A stretch of 64,000 bases of DNA from an uncultured Bacteroidales bacterium. Lineage in GTDB: Bacteria > Bacteroidota > Bacteroidia > Bacteroidales > WCHB1-69. The DNA lies in assembly GCA_946407715.1 (NCBI GenBank), contig CAMJPH010000001.1:12620-76619 (forward strand). The letters run 5' to 3'. Each line of letters starts with the position of its first letter. Within the stretch, counting starts at the first letter, position 1. Positions 1 through 8,057 of this stretch are shown here, one piece after another. The position numbers and the translations under genes are program-made. Below the pieces are notes generated by a model, which made no database searches, had not been told where the DNA came from, and was given only the letters and a program-made list of their open reading frames with translations.

Positions 1-745
1 TGAGACGCTGGATTTCGCCAGTCAAGTAAGCCTCTTGCTCCTTGGTGAACGTAGAAGGCCAACTGTAGGCAGCAGGGGTGTAAGGGTTGGTCGCGTTGAG
101 ATCGAAACGCTGGGCACAGAAGCTCACAAACTTCAATTTGCCGTCTTCGGAGAAACTATCCGTATCCGACGAGCAGCCTTGCTTCTCAATAAAGTCCTCG
201 ATGATGATATGGCCCGAGATAGACTTTTCGAAAGCATAATCCACAGCTGCTTTCAGTTGAGCCACGTCATCCACCCGAGTCACGCCCTTGCTGCCTGCCG
301 CATCGGTAGGTTTAACAATGATAGGATAGTCCCATATCGTTGCATCAGCAATTGCATCCTCGGCACGACTATATCCTTTTGCCTTGGGCACATTGAAGCC
401 ATGTTTCGTAAGGAAATCACGGAACTTGTCCTTGTTCTGCAAAATCTTCACCGACTCGTACGGACCAAACGAAGGCAAGCCCATCTGGTTCTGCACATAA
501 CTGGCCGACACCACACCGGGGTCAACACCAAAAGACATGATGCCGTCAATCTGTTTCTCCTTTGCCACTTTGAGAACAGCCTCTTTATCAACAATGCTCA
601 CATTCACATACTCATCACTAAACTTGTGAGCAATGTTGTCAGGTAAGTAATCAGCAGTAATCACATAGTATCCCTGCTCGTGCGCCGCCTTGATGACGGG
701 CAACAGGTAGCGGATACCGCCGAGGAGCATTAGTTTCTTTTGCAT
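1..745 (-). CDS. ATP-grasp domain protein (partial, C-terminus off the left edge)
   Basis: The minus-strand frame is open from an ATG at 745 to the window edge, giving about 248 residues. It starts MQKKLMLLGGIRYLLPVIKA, a pre-ATP-grasp Rossmann-like fold of the CarB/PurK type. A later segment, DYPIIVKPTDAAGSKGV, is the ATP-grasp lysine followed by the glycine-rich loop, and HIIIEDFIEKQG is the adenine-binding strand. Such enzymes form amide bonds between a carboxylate and an amine using ATP. The stop codon of the preceding aminotransferase is one base away, so the two are probably co-translated. The substrate cannot be read from the sequence; a role in building or attaching an acyl or amino-acid group on the capsule sugar is inferred from context. 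Confidence 0.8.
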   Translation of the reverse strand, partial: MQKKLMLLGGIRYLLPVIKAAHEQGYYVITADYLPDNIAHKFSDEYVNVSIVDKEAVLKVAKEKQIDGIMSFGVDPGVVSASYVQNQMGLPSFGPYESVKILQNKDKFRDFLTKHGFNVPKAKGYSRAEDAIADATIWDYPIIVKPTDAAGSKGVTRVDDVAQLKAAVDYAFEKSISGHIIIEDFIEKQGCSSDTDSFSEDGKLKFVSFCAQRFDLNATNPYTPAAYSWPSTFTKEQEAYLTGEIQRL

Positions 746-746
746 A

Positions 747-1856
747 TCACCTTACTATAAGTTCGAGTATTCTCGTCAAATCCGCCTCACTTAATTCATG
801 ATGCATCGGCAGACAAATCACTTCATTGGCGACCCGAGTAGCTACAGGGAGATTTTCCGCTCCGGCAGAAGGCAGACTGCGATAGGTGCTGAAGGTACTG
901 ATGAGCGGATAAAAATACCGTCTGCCCAACACACCATGCTCCCGCAACTTGAAGTAGAGCTCGTCACGCGTCATCCCGTATTCTTCAGCATTAATAAAGA
1001 TGGGAAAATAGCTGTAGTTGTGACGCACACCAGGCATGTCGTCGAAGAAACGTATACCAGGGACAGGGCGCAAGGCTTCACGATACTTCACCGCCACTTG
1101 GTGGCGTTTCTCAATAGCTTCGTCCACATGTTTCAAGTTGACCAAACCATACGCCGCCCTGACTTCATCCATCTTACTATTGATTCCAGGGGCAACCACT
1201 TCCGTTTCACCCGCAAAACCGAAGTTTTTCAAGAAATCGATGCGCTTTTTCGTGGCTTCGTCCTTCACCACAAGAGCCCCACCCTCAAGAGTGTTGTAAA
1301 CCTTAGTTGCATGAAACGAGAGTGAGGCCATATCACCCTTGCTCGCCCAACTCTCTCCATTCACTTCCACGCCGAAAGCATGAGCGGCGTCATGAATAAC
1401 CTTCAAGCCGTATTTGTCGGCAATGGCCTGAATCTCATCCATCTTGCAAGGCTTTCCATAACAGCTCACCGGCATGATGGCCGTAGTCTTGGGGGTAATG
1501 GCCGCCTCAATCTTATCAGGGTCGATACCACAAGTCTCGCCCTCAATGTCCACAAACACAGGCCGGCAGCCGTTCCACCAGATGCTGTGGGTAGTGGCAA
1601 CAAAACTGTACGGTGTAGTGATAACCTCGCCTGTGATTCTTAACGCCTGCAGAGCGGTAAGCAACGGGAGCGTACCGTTGGTAAATAGACTGATGAAGGG
1701 CACCTTCAGATATTCAGCCAATGCTTTTTCCAGTTTTTGGTGAAAACTACCATTGTTGGTAATCCATTTGCTATTCCAAATCTCCTTGAGCAGCAACTCA
1801 AACTCCGCTCTGTCGGGCAACAAGGGAGAAGTGACGGTAATTGTGTTCTTGTCCAT
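747..1856 (-). CDS. DegT/DnrJ/EryC1 family PLP-dependent sugar aminotransferase
   Basis: The 369-residue protein has the usual length of the DegT/DnrJ/EryC1 (AHBA synthase) family, which transaminates keto-sugar nucleotides. The fold-type-I hallmarks are visible: LFTNGTLPLLTAL near residues 57-69, Asp156 in KVIHDAAHAFG that contacts the PLP ring nitrogen, and the Schiff-base Lys185 in SLSFHATKVYNTLEGG. It sits between a second DegT enzyme and an ATP-grasp ligase. A plausible role is formation of an amino-deoxysugar whose amine is then acylated. The dTDP-4-keto-6-deoxyglucose made by RfbA and RfbB in the same locus is one candidate substrate source, but this is inference. The gap upstream of its start is a six-unit heptamer array. 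Confidence 0.85.
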   Translation of the reverse strand: MDKNTITVTSPLLPDRAEFELLLKEIWNSKWITNNGSFHQKLEKALAEYLKVPFISLFTNGTLPLLTALQALRITGEVITTPYSFVATTHSIWWNGCRPVFVDIEGETCGIDPDKIEAAITPKTTAIMPVSCYGKPCKMDEIQAIADKYGLKVIHDAAHAFGVEVNGESWASKGDMASLSFHATKVYNTLEGGALVVKDEATKKRIDFLKNFGFAGETEVVAPGINSKMDEVRAAYGLVNLKHVDEAIEKRHQVAVKYREALRPVPGIRFFDDMPGVRHNYSYFPIFINAEEYGMTRDELYFKLREHGVLGRRYFYPLISTFSTYRSLPSAGAENLPVATRVANEVICLPMHHELSEADLTRILELIVR

Positions 1857-1859
1857 ATT

Positions 1860-1901
1860 GGCGGTTGGTTGTTGGCTTTTAGCTATTGGCTATTGGCCGT
1901 T
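1860..1901. repeat. Six-unit 7-bp tandem array (RGCTRTT type)
   Basis: Six consecutive 7-bp units in register: GGCGGTT, GGTTGTT, GGCTTTT, AGCTATT, GGCTATT, GGCCGTT. It fills most of the 61-bp gap between the two aminotransferase genes, 3 bp above the start codon at 1856. The same words recur at 38949, 53533, 53932 and 61769. Confidence 0.85.
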
Positions 1902-1917
1902 ATGATGAAACAATGGG

Positions 1918-3204
1918 TTATAAGATAGCTTCTTTGATACTCGCAACAATGTATGCCAGGTCCTCATCCGTGACCATTGGACCGCTGGGGAGACACATGC
2001 CGACCTTGAACAACGATTCGGAAACGCCATTCACATAGGCAGAAGCGTTCTTATAAACAGGCTGTTTGTGCATCGGTTTCCACAGCGGACGGGCTTCGAT
2101 TCCCTTTTGGTCAAGCCACACGCGCATAGCTTCTACATTGGCATTAGGCTCGCAATCCGTGTGCAAGGTTCCGCCAGCATGTACCACGCCGGCCGCACCG
2201 CCTACAGCACCTTGAACGGCGGCACTGTATGCACTCTCCTGCCCTTTCACCTTCAGCTTTTCATCCAGCAGAATGGTGCAGAGCCAGAAGTTCGAATCAA
2301 AGCGGTCATCCGGATTGCTGTGCACAGTAATGCCGGGAACATCGGCAAAAGCCTCTTCATAGAACTTTTGCACATACTTGTGGTGACGGATATGGTCATC
2401 CAAGACAGTCATCTGTCCACGACCGATACCGGCACAGATATTGCTCAACCGATAGTTGTAGCCGATGGCCTCGTGCTGATAATAGGGATAGGCTTCGCGA
2501 GCCTGGGTCGCCAGCCACATGATTTTCTGCCAGGCCTGTTCATCGGGGCAAACCAACGCACCGCCACCCGAGGTAGTGATCATCTTGTTGCCGTTAAAAC
2601 TCAGCACACCATACTCGCCAAAGGTACCAAGCACCTGGCCTCTCCAGCGGCTACCGAAACCCTCTGCGGCATCCTCGATGACGGAGATGTCATATTTCGC
2701 CGCGATTTCCATGATGCGTTCGATATCGTAGGGCATCCCGTAGAGCGCCACCGGCACTATGGCTTTCGGCTTCTTGCCCGTCTTGGCAATCCTGTCCTTG
2801 ATGGCCTCTTCCATCAAGTCGGGATCCATATTCCAGGAATCCTTTTCGGAATCCACGAACACTGGTGTCGCTCCAAGATAGGTAATCGGGTGCGAGGAGG
2901 CGCAGAAGGTGAACGACTGCACAATGACCTCATCGCCAAGGCCCACGCCACAGGCAATCAATGCAAGGTGCACGGCGGCGGTACCGGAGCAAAGGGCCAC
3001 AACACGTTTCTGTAGAGGCGCAATGCATTGCGTCTCTACGATGCTGTTAACGAAATCCTCCAGATCTTTCTCAAACCCATTCACATTCGGGCCAAGCGGA
3101 ACCACCCAGTTGGTGTCGAAGGCCTCTTTTATGTATTTTTGTTCTAAACCTTCATCAGACATGTGTGCCAAGCACAGATATATTCTATTATTTCTTTCTG
3201 ACAT
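1918..3204 (-). CDS. DegT/DnrJ/EryC1 family aminotransferase with a palindromic insert
   Basis: This is a 428-residue fold-type-I PLP enzyme. It has the substrate-loop motif LCSGTAAVHLALIACG, the Asp-containing ISVIEDAAEGFGS and the lysine motif LSFNGNKMITTSGGGALV, where Lys forms the internal aldimine. It belongs to the same family as its neighbour but is longer and only distantly similar. About 60 residues before the N-terminal third ends, the peptide VETQCIAPLQ interrupts an otherwise ordinary join between DFVNSI and KRVVAL. That peptide is encoded by a near-perfect DNA palindrome at 3012-3039. The insertion is in frame, so the gene stays intact. Expected role: amination of a keto-sugar nucleotide for the surface polysaccharide. 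A well-matched promoter lies at 3310-3341. Confidence 0.87.
   Translation of the reverse strand: MSERNNRIYLCLAHMSDEGLEQKYIKEAFDTNWVVPLGPNVNGFEKDLEDFVNSIVETQCIAPLQKRVVALCSGTAAVHLALIACGVGLGDEVIVQSFTFCASSHPITYLGATPVFVDSEKDSWNMDPDLMEEAIKDRIAKTGKKPKAIVPVALYGMPYDIERIMEIAAKYDISVIEDAAEGFGSRWRGQVLGTFGEYGVLSFNGNKMITTSGGGALVCPDEQAWQKIMWLATQAREAYPYYQHEAIGYNYRLSNICAGIGRGQMTVLDDHIRHHKYVQKFYEEAFADVPGITVHSNPDDRFDSNFWLCTILLDEKLKVKGQESAYSAAVQGAVGGAAGVVHAGGTLHTDCEPNANVEAMRVWLDQKGIEARPLWKPMHKQPVYKNASAYVNGVSESLFKVGMCLPSGPMVTDEDLAYIVASIKEAIL
3012..3039. repeat. 28-bp near-perfect palindrome inserted in frame in an aminotransferase gene
   Basis: The left arm GTAGAGGCG and right arm CGTCTCTAC flank the self-complementary core CAATGCATTG. 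Only one of fourteen pairs is imperfect (a G-T pair). The element looks like a REP/MITE-type palindrome and is translated as part of the aminotransferase. No second copy is seen in this window. Confidence 0.75.
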
Positions 3205-3500
3205 ACTATGTTGTTTAGTTCTTTACTCAATAATTTCGGTTTGTGTTGACTTCACAATATCGGCAGAAAATGTTGCTACCATAAACTTATACCCTCTTTT
3301 TTTCGACCGCAAAAATATCTTATTTTTTTCAAACAGCCAAACATAATCAGTTTTTTTAGATATTTTATCATTATCTTCTGTGAGACATGGATTGTAGCTT
3401 GATTAATTCTCTTGTATTCAGGCATTTGGTCGCTTATATTTTTGCCATGTCAGATTCTACGCCGCTCGTTTGTTACACAAATAATTACACTCCCCAATCC
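3205..3500. other. Intergenic region between capF and the DegT gene
   Basis: This 296-bp AT-rich stretch separates the stop of the capF-like gene from the start of the DegT aminotransferase, both on the minus strand. It holds the promoter described at 3310-3341. I see no ORF with a credible start, no strong hairpin and no heptamer array in the rest. Confidence 0.6.
3310..3341 (-). promoter_or_regulatory. Internal capsule-locus promoter, Bacteroidota -33/-7 type
   Basis: Read on the minus strand, TTTG at 3341-3338 is followed after 20 bp by TATTTTTG at 3317-3310. This matches the Bacteroidota consensus TTTG / TAnnTTTG with the expected spacing. It lies about 106 bp before the DegT start at 3204, so the left end of the capsule locus can probably be transcribed independently of the upxY promoter. 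Confidence 0.6.
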
Positions 3501-4706
3501 TTACACCTTCTCATAGAACGTGTCCGGTCTGCTAGGATCAAAGACTTCATTACAGTACATCACTGTCACGAGGTTTTCTGTTTCGGAGAGGTTGATGATA
3601 TTGTGGGTATAGCCGGGGAGCATGTGGATGCACTGGATGTTGTCGCCCGAAACTTCAAACTCAATCACCTTGCCCTCGGGGTCGTTGAGGTTGCGCTCCT
3701 GAATGAGGCCATGGCCGCTCACCACGATGAAGAACTCCCATTTAGTATGATGCCAATGCTGACCCTTGGTGATGCCAGGCTTGGAGATGTTGATGCTCAC
3801 CTGTCCACAATTCAGTGTGTGGACCAGCTCGGTGAAAGAGCCCCGGTCATCCACATTCATCTTCAACGGAAAAGCAACCTTCTCTTTTGGCAGATAGCTC
3901 AGGTAGGTGCTGTAGAGCTTCTTGGCAAAACTGTTGGCGGGGATTTCAGGAATCATGAGCGTTTTCGGCTGCGCGGCAAAACTCTTGAGCAGGTCAACAA
4001 TACCACCGAGAGTTATTTTATGAGTCGTGGGCACATAGCAATACTTTCCATCCGTTTTGGGGACAACCTCAAGTCCTTCAAATTCACAATGATGCTCTCC
4101 TCCTTTCAGACAGGCAATCATCTCGTCAACCAAATCATCGATATAGAGAAGCTCCAACTCCACGAAAGGGTCGTTCACCGTATAAGGCAGGTCGTTGGCA
4201 AAGGCGTTGCAGAACGTGGCCACCGCACTGTTGTAGTTGGGACGACACCACTTTCCGAACAGATTGGGGAATCTGTAAACGAATACCCTGGTGTCTGTCG
4301 CCTTGCCGTATCTGAGGAACAAGTCCTCCCCAGCTTTTTTGCTGCGACCGTACTCGCTATTTCCGAAACGCCCCGTCAGACTCGCCTGCTGCGAACTGGA
4401 AAGCATCACCGGACAACGGTTGCCGTGTTTCTTCAAAGTGTCCAACAAGGTGCTGGCGAAGCCGAAATTGCCCTGCATGAACTCCTCCTGATTCTGCGGA
4501 CGGTTCACACCGGCGAGGTTGAAGACAAAGTCCGCCTTCGTAGCGAATTCGTCCAGCAGCGCCGGATCGGTGTCTAGGTCGTATTCATAGATTTCCTCGA
4601 TGCTCAACTCGGGGTAACGACGGTCCTTACCGTCTTTTATGCATTCTAAAGCGGCACAAAGGTTTTTGCCTACGAAACCCTTCGCGCCTGTCACTAGTAT
4701 TTTCAT
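3501..4706 (-). CDS. capF: CapF/WbjC-type bifunctional UDP-sugar epimerase-reductase (UDP-L-FucNAc pathway)
   Basis: The 401-residue protein has an N-terminal SDR domain starting MKILVTGAKGFVGKNL (dinucleotide-binding glycine motif), with NLAGVNRP and EYGRSKKAGEDL (Tyr-x-x-x-Lys) as expected. The C-terminal part from about residue 280 is a metal-binding cupin with GQHWHHTKWEFFIVVSG. This two-domain layout is characteristic of CapF/FnlB/WbjC, which epimerises C3 and reduces C4 on the way from UDP-GlcNAc to UDP-L-FucNAc. The capG and capE homologues lie immediately upstream in transcription order, completing the three-enzyme set. Pathway assignment is strong because all three partners are adjacent. 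Confidence 0.92.
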   Translation of the reverse strand: MKILVTGAKGFVGKNLCAALECIKDGKDRRYPELSIEEIYEYDLDTDPALLDEFATKADFVFNLAGVNRPQNQEEFMQGNFGFASTLLDTLKKHGNRCPVMLSSSQQASLTGRFGNSEYGRSKKAGEDLFLRYGKATDTRVFVYRFPNLFGKWCRPNYNSAVATFCNAFANDLPYTVNDPFVELELLYIDDLVDEMIACLKGGEHHCEFEGLEVVPKTDGKYCYVPTTHKITLGGIVDLLKSFAAQPKTLMIPEIPANSFAKKLYSTYLSYLPKEKVAFPLKMNVDDRGSFTELVHTLNCGQVSINISKPGITKGQHWHHTKWEFFIVVSGHGLIQERNLNDPEGKVIEFEVSGDNIQCIHMLPGYTHNIINLSETENLVTVMYCNEVFDPSRPDTFYEKV

Positions 4707-4744
4707 TCTTTGAAGAGTTTAAGGGGGTATAAACTCATTGAACC

Positions 4745-5908
4745 TTACAAGTCCTTTCGCCAGACCATCTTGTTCACCACGCCCACGTAGCTTTGGATGA
4801 TGCGGACAACTTTGGTGGAAACATTCTCGTCCACGTAGTCTGGGACCGGGATGCCGTGGTAGCCGTCTTTGATGAGACTTACCGCCACATCGACGCTCTG
4901 CAACAAACCTACCGTGTCGATGCCGCTCAGCACGAAACAACCTTTGTCTAATGCCTCGGGGCGCTCGGTGCTCGTGCGGATGCAGACCGCCGGGAAGGGA
5001 TGCCCCACGCTGGTGAAGAAGGAGCTTTCCTCTGGCAACGTGCCACTATCGCTGACCACGCAGAAGGCATTCATCTGCAAGCAGTTGTAATCGTGGAAAC
5101 CGAGGGGTTCGTGCCGGACAACACGCTTGTCCAACTGGAAACCGCTGGCCTCCAAACGTTTTCTCGAACGTGGGTGACAGCTGTAGAGTATCGGCATGTC
5201 ATACTTCTCAGCCATCTTGTTAATGGCAGTGAACAACGACATAAAGTTCATCTCCATGTCGATATTCTCCTCGCGGTGGGCACTCAACAAGATGTACTTG
5301 CCCTTCTCCAGCCCTAACCGCTGGTGGATGTCGCTGGATTCAATCTCCACCAAGTTGTTGTGTAGCACCTCAGCCATAGGCGAACCCGTGACATAGGTAC
5401 GCTCTTTCGGAAGACCCGTATCTGCCAGATAGCGACGGGCGTGCTCGCTATAGGCCATGTTCACATCGCTGATGATATCGACGATGCGACGGTTGGTCTC
5501 CTCGGGCAAACATTCATCCTTGCAGCGGTTGCCGGCCTCCATGTGGAAGATCGGGATATGCAGACGCTTGGCACCAATTACACTCAGACAGCTGTTAGTA
5601 TCGCCCAAAACCAATACGGCATCTGGTTTCAACTCCACCATCAATTGGTAACTCTTTGCGATGATATTGCCCATTGTCTCGCCCAAGTCGCTACCGACCG
5701 CATCCATATAAACTTCAGGGTCGGCGAGCTTCAGATCCTTGAAGAAAACGCCATTGAGATTGTAGTCGTAGTTCTGACCAGTATGGGCCAGGATAGTATC
5801 AAAGTACTGGCGGCACTTGTTAATCACTGCTGCCAAACGGATGATCTCGGGACGGGTACCCACGATGATTAAAATCTTTAATTTCCCGTTATCTTGAAAT
5901 TTTGCCAT
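4745..5908 (-). CDS. capG: CapG/WbjD-type UDP-sugar 2-epimerase (non-hydrolysing)
   Basis: The 387-residue protein has the family signature: GTRPEIIRLAAVI near the N-terminus, VLGDTNS, HMEAGNRCKDECLPEETNRR, and SDSGTLPEESSFF near residue 290 binding the UDP moiety. The family interconverts C2 epimers of UDP-HexNAc. The position between capE and capF, and the CLPEETNRR form rather than the NPEE-type of WecB, point to the CapG/FnlC/WbjD role: the last step to UDP-N-acetyl-L-fucosamine. The start at 5908 (MAKFQDNGKLKIL) gives a short extension before the first beta strand, which is normal for the family. Confidence 0.9.
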   Translation of the reverse strand: MAKFQDNGKLKILIIVGTRPEIIRLAAVINKCRQYFDTILAHTGQNYDYNLNGVFFKDLKLADPEVYMDAVGSDLGETMGNIIAKSYQLMVELKPDAVLVLGDTNSCLSVIGAKRLHIPIFHMEAGNRCKDECLPEETNRRIVDIISDVNMAYSEHARRYLADTGLPKERTYVTGSPMAEVLHNNLVEIESSDIHQRLGLEKGKYILLSAHREENIDMEMNFMSLFTAINKMAEKYDMPILYSCHPRSRKRLEASGFQLDKRVVRHEPLGFHDYNCLQMNAFCVVSDSGTLPEESSFFTSVGHPFPAVCIRTSTERPEALDKGCFVLSGIDTVGLLQSVDVAVSLIKDGYHGIPVPDYVDENVSTKVVRIIQSYVGVVNKMVWRKDL

Positions 5909-5968
5909 ACCAAATTAAAATTATGAGTTTAAGATGTACCTCTTGAACCCTTGAACTTCTTGAACTAT

Positions 5969-7015
5969 TTACACTAGATTTGGGATTCCGTTCAATTCGT
6001 TCTGGATGTACTCCAAAGAAGAGATTTTTGCCTTAGTTTCTTCGAGGTTCAGACGATAGGTATTGTCGCTGTTGAACTCCTCGATGGTAGCCCGCTTGGT
6101 GTCGCCCTCCTTGAAGTACTTATCGTAGTTGAGGTCACGATTGTCGGCGGGCACGCGGTAGAAGTTGCCCATGTCCTCGGCCTTGGCGCACTCCTCCTTG
6201 GTGAGCAGGGTTTCGTACATCTTCTCGCCGTGACGGATGCCGATCACTTTGATTTCCTCTTTCTTGCCGCCAAAGAGCTCGCACACGGCCTCAGCCTGGG
6301 TCTGGATGGTGCAGGCGGGAGCTTTTTGGACAAGAATATCGCCATTCTGACCATGCTCAAAGGCAAACAACACGAGATCAACAGCCTCCTCAAGCGACAT
6401 GATGAAGCGAGTCATCTTGGGCTCGGTGAGGGTGATGGGATTGCCCTTGCGGATCTGGTCAATCCAAAGAGGGATGACGCTGCCGCGCGAGCACATCACA
6501 TTGCCGTAGCGGGTGCAGCAGATCTTGGTATCGCCACTGAGACGGCTCTTGGCCACGGCGATCTTCTCCTCGATGGCCTTGGTAATGCCCATAGCGTTGA
6601 TGGGATAGGCGGCCTTGTCGGTGGAGAGGCAAATCACGCACTTCACGCCGGCGTTGATCGAGGCATCCAGCACATTGTCCGTTCCGATGACGTTGGTCTT
6701 TACGGCCTCCATCGGGAAGAACTCGCAGGAGGGAACTTGTTTGAGGGCTGCCGCATGGAAGACATAGTCCACACCCTGCATAGCGTATTTCAGTGTCGAT
6801 TTGTTGCGCACATCGCCTATGTAGAACTTGATTTTGTTGGCCACCTCGGGCATCCGGGCCTGGAAGTCGTGGCGCATATCGTCCTGTTTCTTCTCGTCGC
6901 GGGAGAAGATGCGGATTTCACCAACATCTGTTCTCAGAAAACGGTTTAAAACAGCATTGCCAAAACTGCCGGTACCTCCTGTGATGAGGAGGGTTTTGTC
7001 TTTAAATACGGACAT
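5969..7015 (-). CDS. capE: CapE/WbjB-type UDP-GlcNAc 4,6-dehydratase/5-epimerase
   Basis: This 348-residue extended SDR begins with LLITGGTGSFGNAV (NAD(P) glycine motif at residues 12-19) and carries AALKQVPSCEFFPMEAVKTNVIGT and STDKAAYPINAMGITKA. The normal SDR catalytic Tyr of Tyr-x-x-x-Lys is replaced by Met142 with Lys146 kept. That substitution is known for CapE and separates it from PseB and FlaA1. The reaction is inverting 4,6-dehydration of UDP-GlcNAc, the first step to UDP-L-FucNAc, followed by the two genes downstream. The C-terminal extension after about residue 290 is usual in CapE. Confidence 0.92.
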   Translation of the reverse strand: MSVFKDKTLLITGGTGSFGNAVLNRFLRTDVGEIRIFSRDEKKQDDMRHDFQARMPEVANKIKFYIGDVRNKSTLKYAMQGVDYVFHAAALKQVPSCEFFPMEAVKTNVIGTDNVLDASINAGVKCVICLSTDKAAYPINAMGITKAIEEKIAVAKSRLSGDTKICCTRYGNVMCSRGSVIPLWIDQIRKGNPITLTEPKMTRFIMSLEEAVDLVLFAFEHGQNGDILVQKAPACTIQTQAEAVCELFGGKKEEIKVIGIRHGEKMYETLLTKEECAKAEDMGNFYRVPADNRDLNYDKYFKEGDTKRATIEEFNSDNTYRLNLEETKAKISSLEYIQNELNGIPNLV

Positions 7016-7059
7016 GATATTCTAAATGTTTAAATTGTTATATTCGTTATTTTATATTT

Positions 7060-7101
7060 CATCCCTCATATCTCTTACTTCATACTTCCGCCCTCAGGCT
7101 T
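7060..7101. repeat. Weak heptamer-like array upstream of capE
   Basis: Units such as CATCCCT, CATATCT, CTTACTT, CATACTT, CCGCCCT and CAGGCTT follow one another in 7-bp register, but they are much more degenerate than the other arrays in this window. It fills the gap between the winged-helix remnant and capE. Confidence 0.4.
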
Positions 7102-7105
7102 CGTC

Positions 7106-7462
7106 TCACTTCACATAATATCCACCCGTCTTATCCGAGTCACGGTACTCAATCAAATCTATTTTCTTCAAAGCTGCCAGCTGTTTCCATACTGTTGATT
7201 TGGATTTCCCTCTTATTTCTGCAACTTGACCAATCTTGATTCCAGGATTATTGAGAACAATCAAATAAACATCTTTAAGTACACCTTCCAGAGATTTTAC
7301 ACCACCATTTATATCACCACAATGACTAATCTCTGCAACCAGTTTTCTATACTCCTTCGACATTGACAGCTTACCCCTCTTCGACCGTAAGATGATTCCT
7401 TCATTCACCAGTTCATCAATCGTCGAAGTCTTCACTTTTCCAGGCACTTCAAGCTGTGCCAT
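7106..7462 (-). pseudogene. Winged-helix C-terminal remnant fused to the end of broken wbuC
   Basis: The open frame of up to 118 codons ends in a winged-helix DNA-binding fold: NNPGIKIGQVAEIRGKSKS is the helix-turn-helix and EYRDSDKTGGYYVK the wing. This resembles the C-terminal HTH of AlbA_2-type ATP-binding or Fic-type regulators, whose N-terminal enzymatic domain is absent here. Its only ATG lies inside the wbuC remnant in another frame, so the first dozen residues are unlikely to be native. I read it as the tail of a larger gene left after a deletion that fused it to wbuC. A short functional regulator cannot be excluded. Confidence 0.55.
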
Positions 7463-7752
7463 TGGCCTTTCTCTATATTCAGCACAACCCCACCGGGTAC
7501 CATATCGATGGTGTCGTTGAGGTTGCCGTGGTCGTCTTAGAAGTATTCCTAGAAATGTCCGCGGACGCAGACGCAGGTCTCGCTGGAGCCGAGGTGGCGG
7601 TGGATGAGCATCACGGTGCTGGGCTCGATGGCGTTGAGCATGCGCTGGGAGTTGTCCTCGAGGCTGTTGCGGAGATCGAGGTTGCAGCGCAGACGGGGTG
7701 AGGCCTTGGCCTTGGCTGATAAATCGTCTAATAGTATCTTATCTATGATCAT
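7432..7752 (-). pseudogene. wbuC: Broken WbuC-type cupin gene with two internal stop codons
   Basis: Frame from an ATG at 7752: MIIDKILLDDLSAKAKASPR, IHRHLGSSETCVCVRGHF, then TAG (7551-7549), EYF, TAA (7539-7537), then DDHGNLNDTIDMVPGG and GQWHSLKCLEK followed by TGA. All pieces lie in one frame and match the WbuC family, a small cupin-fold metalloprotein often linked to FucNAc gene sets in O-antigen clusters. Two nonsense codons interrupt it, at positions where relatives have Glu/Leu and Tyr. The C-terminal 25-30 residues expected after KCLE are missing and replaced by the winged-helix remnant. It is next to capE, the expected neighbourhood, so this is local decay rather than a random fragment. 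Confidence 0.8.
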
Positions 7753-8054
7753 AAAACCTTGAACTTTGTTCACAACTAACTGTAAACCATAAACTTTATA
7801 AATCCCCTACCTCGTGGCCAAATCAAATAGCTGCAAAAGCGCGAAGTCTCTATGAATGTTGCAAAACGGTGTTCACCGGAAACTTACGTTAATTCGTGTT
7901 GGTGAGTGAATGTTGGTTTTTTCATGTTGGTTATTTCATGTTAACACGAAGTAATCAACAGCCGCAGGCTCACCAACAGCGAAGCTCACTATCTGGTTAC
8001 AAAAGTGCGAAGTCTTCAAAAATGCTGCAAGACGGCTTTCCCCGTAAACGTACA
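7753..8054. other. Intergenic region with two copies of a degenerate ~60-bp repeat
   Basis: This gap of about 300 bp lies between broken wbuC and the HNH gene. It has no credible gene. It contains two imperfect direct repeats (7831-7892 and 7997-8057) and, between them, a short run of GTTGGTT/CATGTTGG-like words. It may mark the junction where the defence genes entered the locus. Confidence 0.6.
7831..7892 (-). repeat. Degenerate direct repeat, copy A
   Basis: This copy matches 7997-8057 at roughly three quarters of positions over about 60 bp, sharing blocks such as GCGAAGTCT and TGCAA. On the minus strand both copies can be read as related peptides (SGEHRFATFIETSRFCSY here, YGESRLAAFLKTSHFCNQ in copy B). 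That suggests both derive from one coding or repeated element. Confidence 0.6.
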
Positions 8055-8057
8055 TTA
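7997..8057 (-). repeat. Degenerate direct repeat, copy B, overlapping the HNH stop codon
   Basis: This is the second copy of the repeat at 7831-7892. It reaches the stop codon of the HNH nuclease gene at 8055-8057. The copies are about 104 bp apart, edge to edge. Confidence 0.6.
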
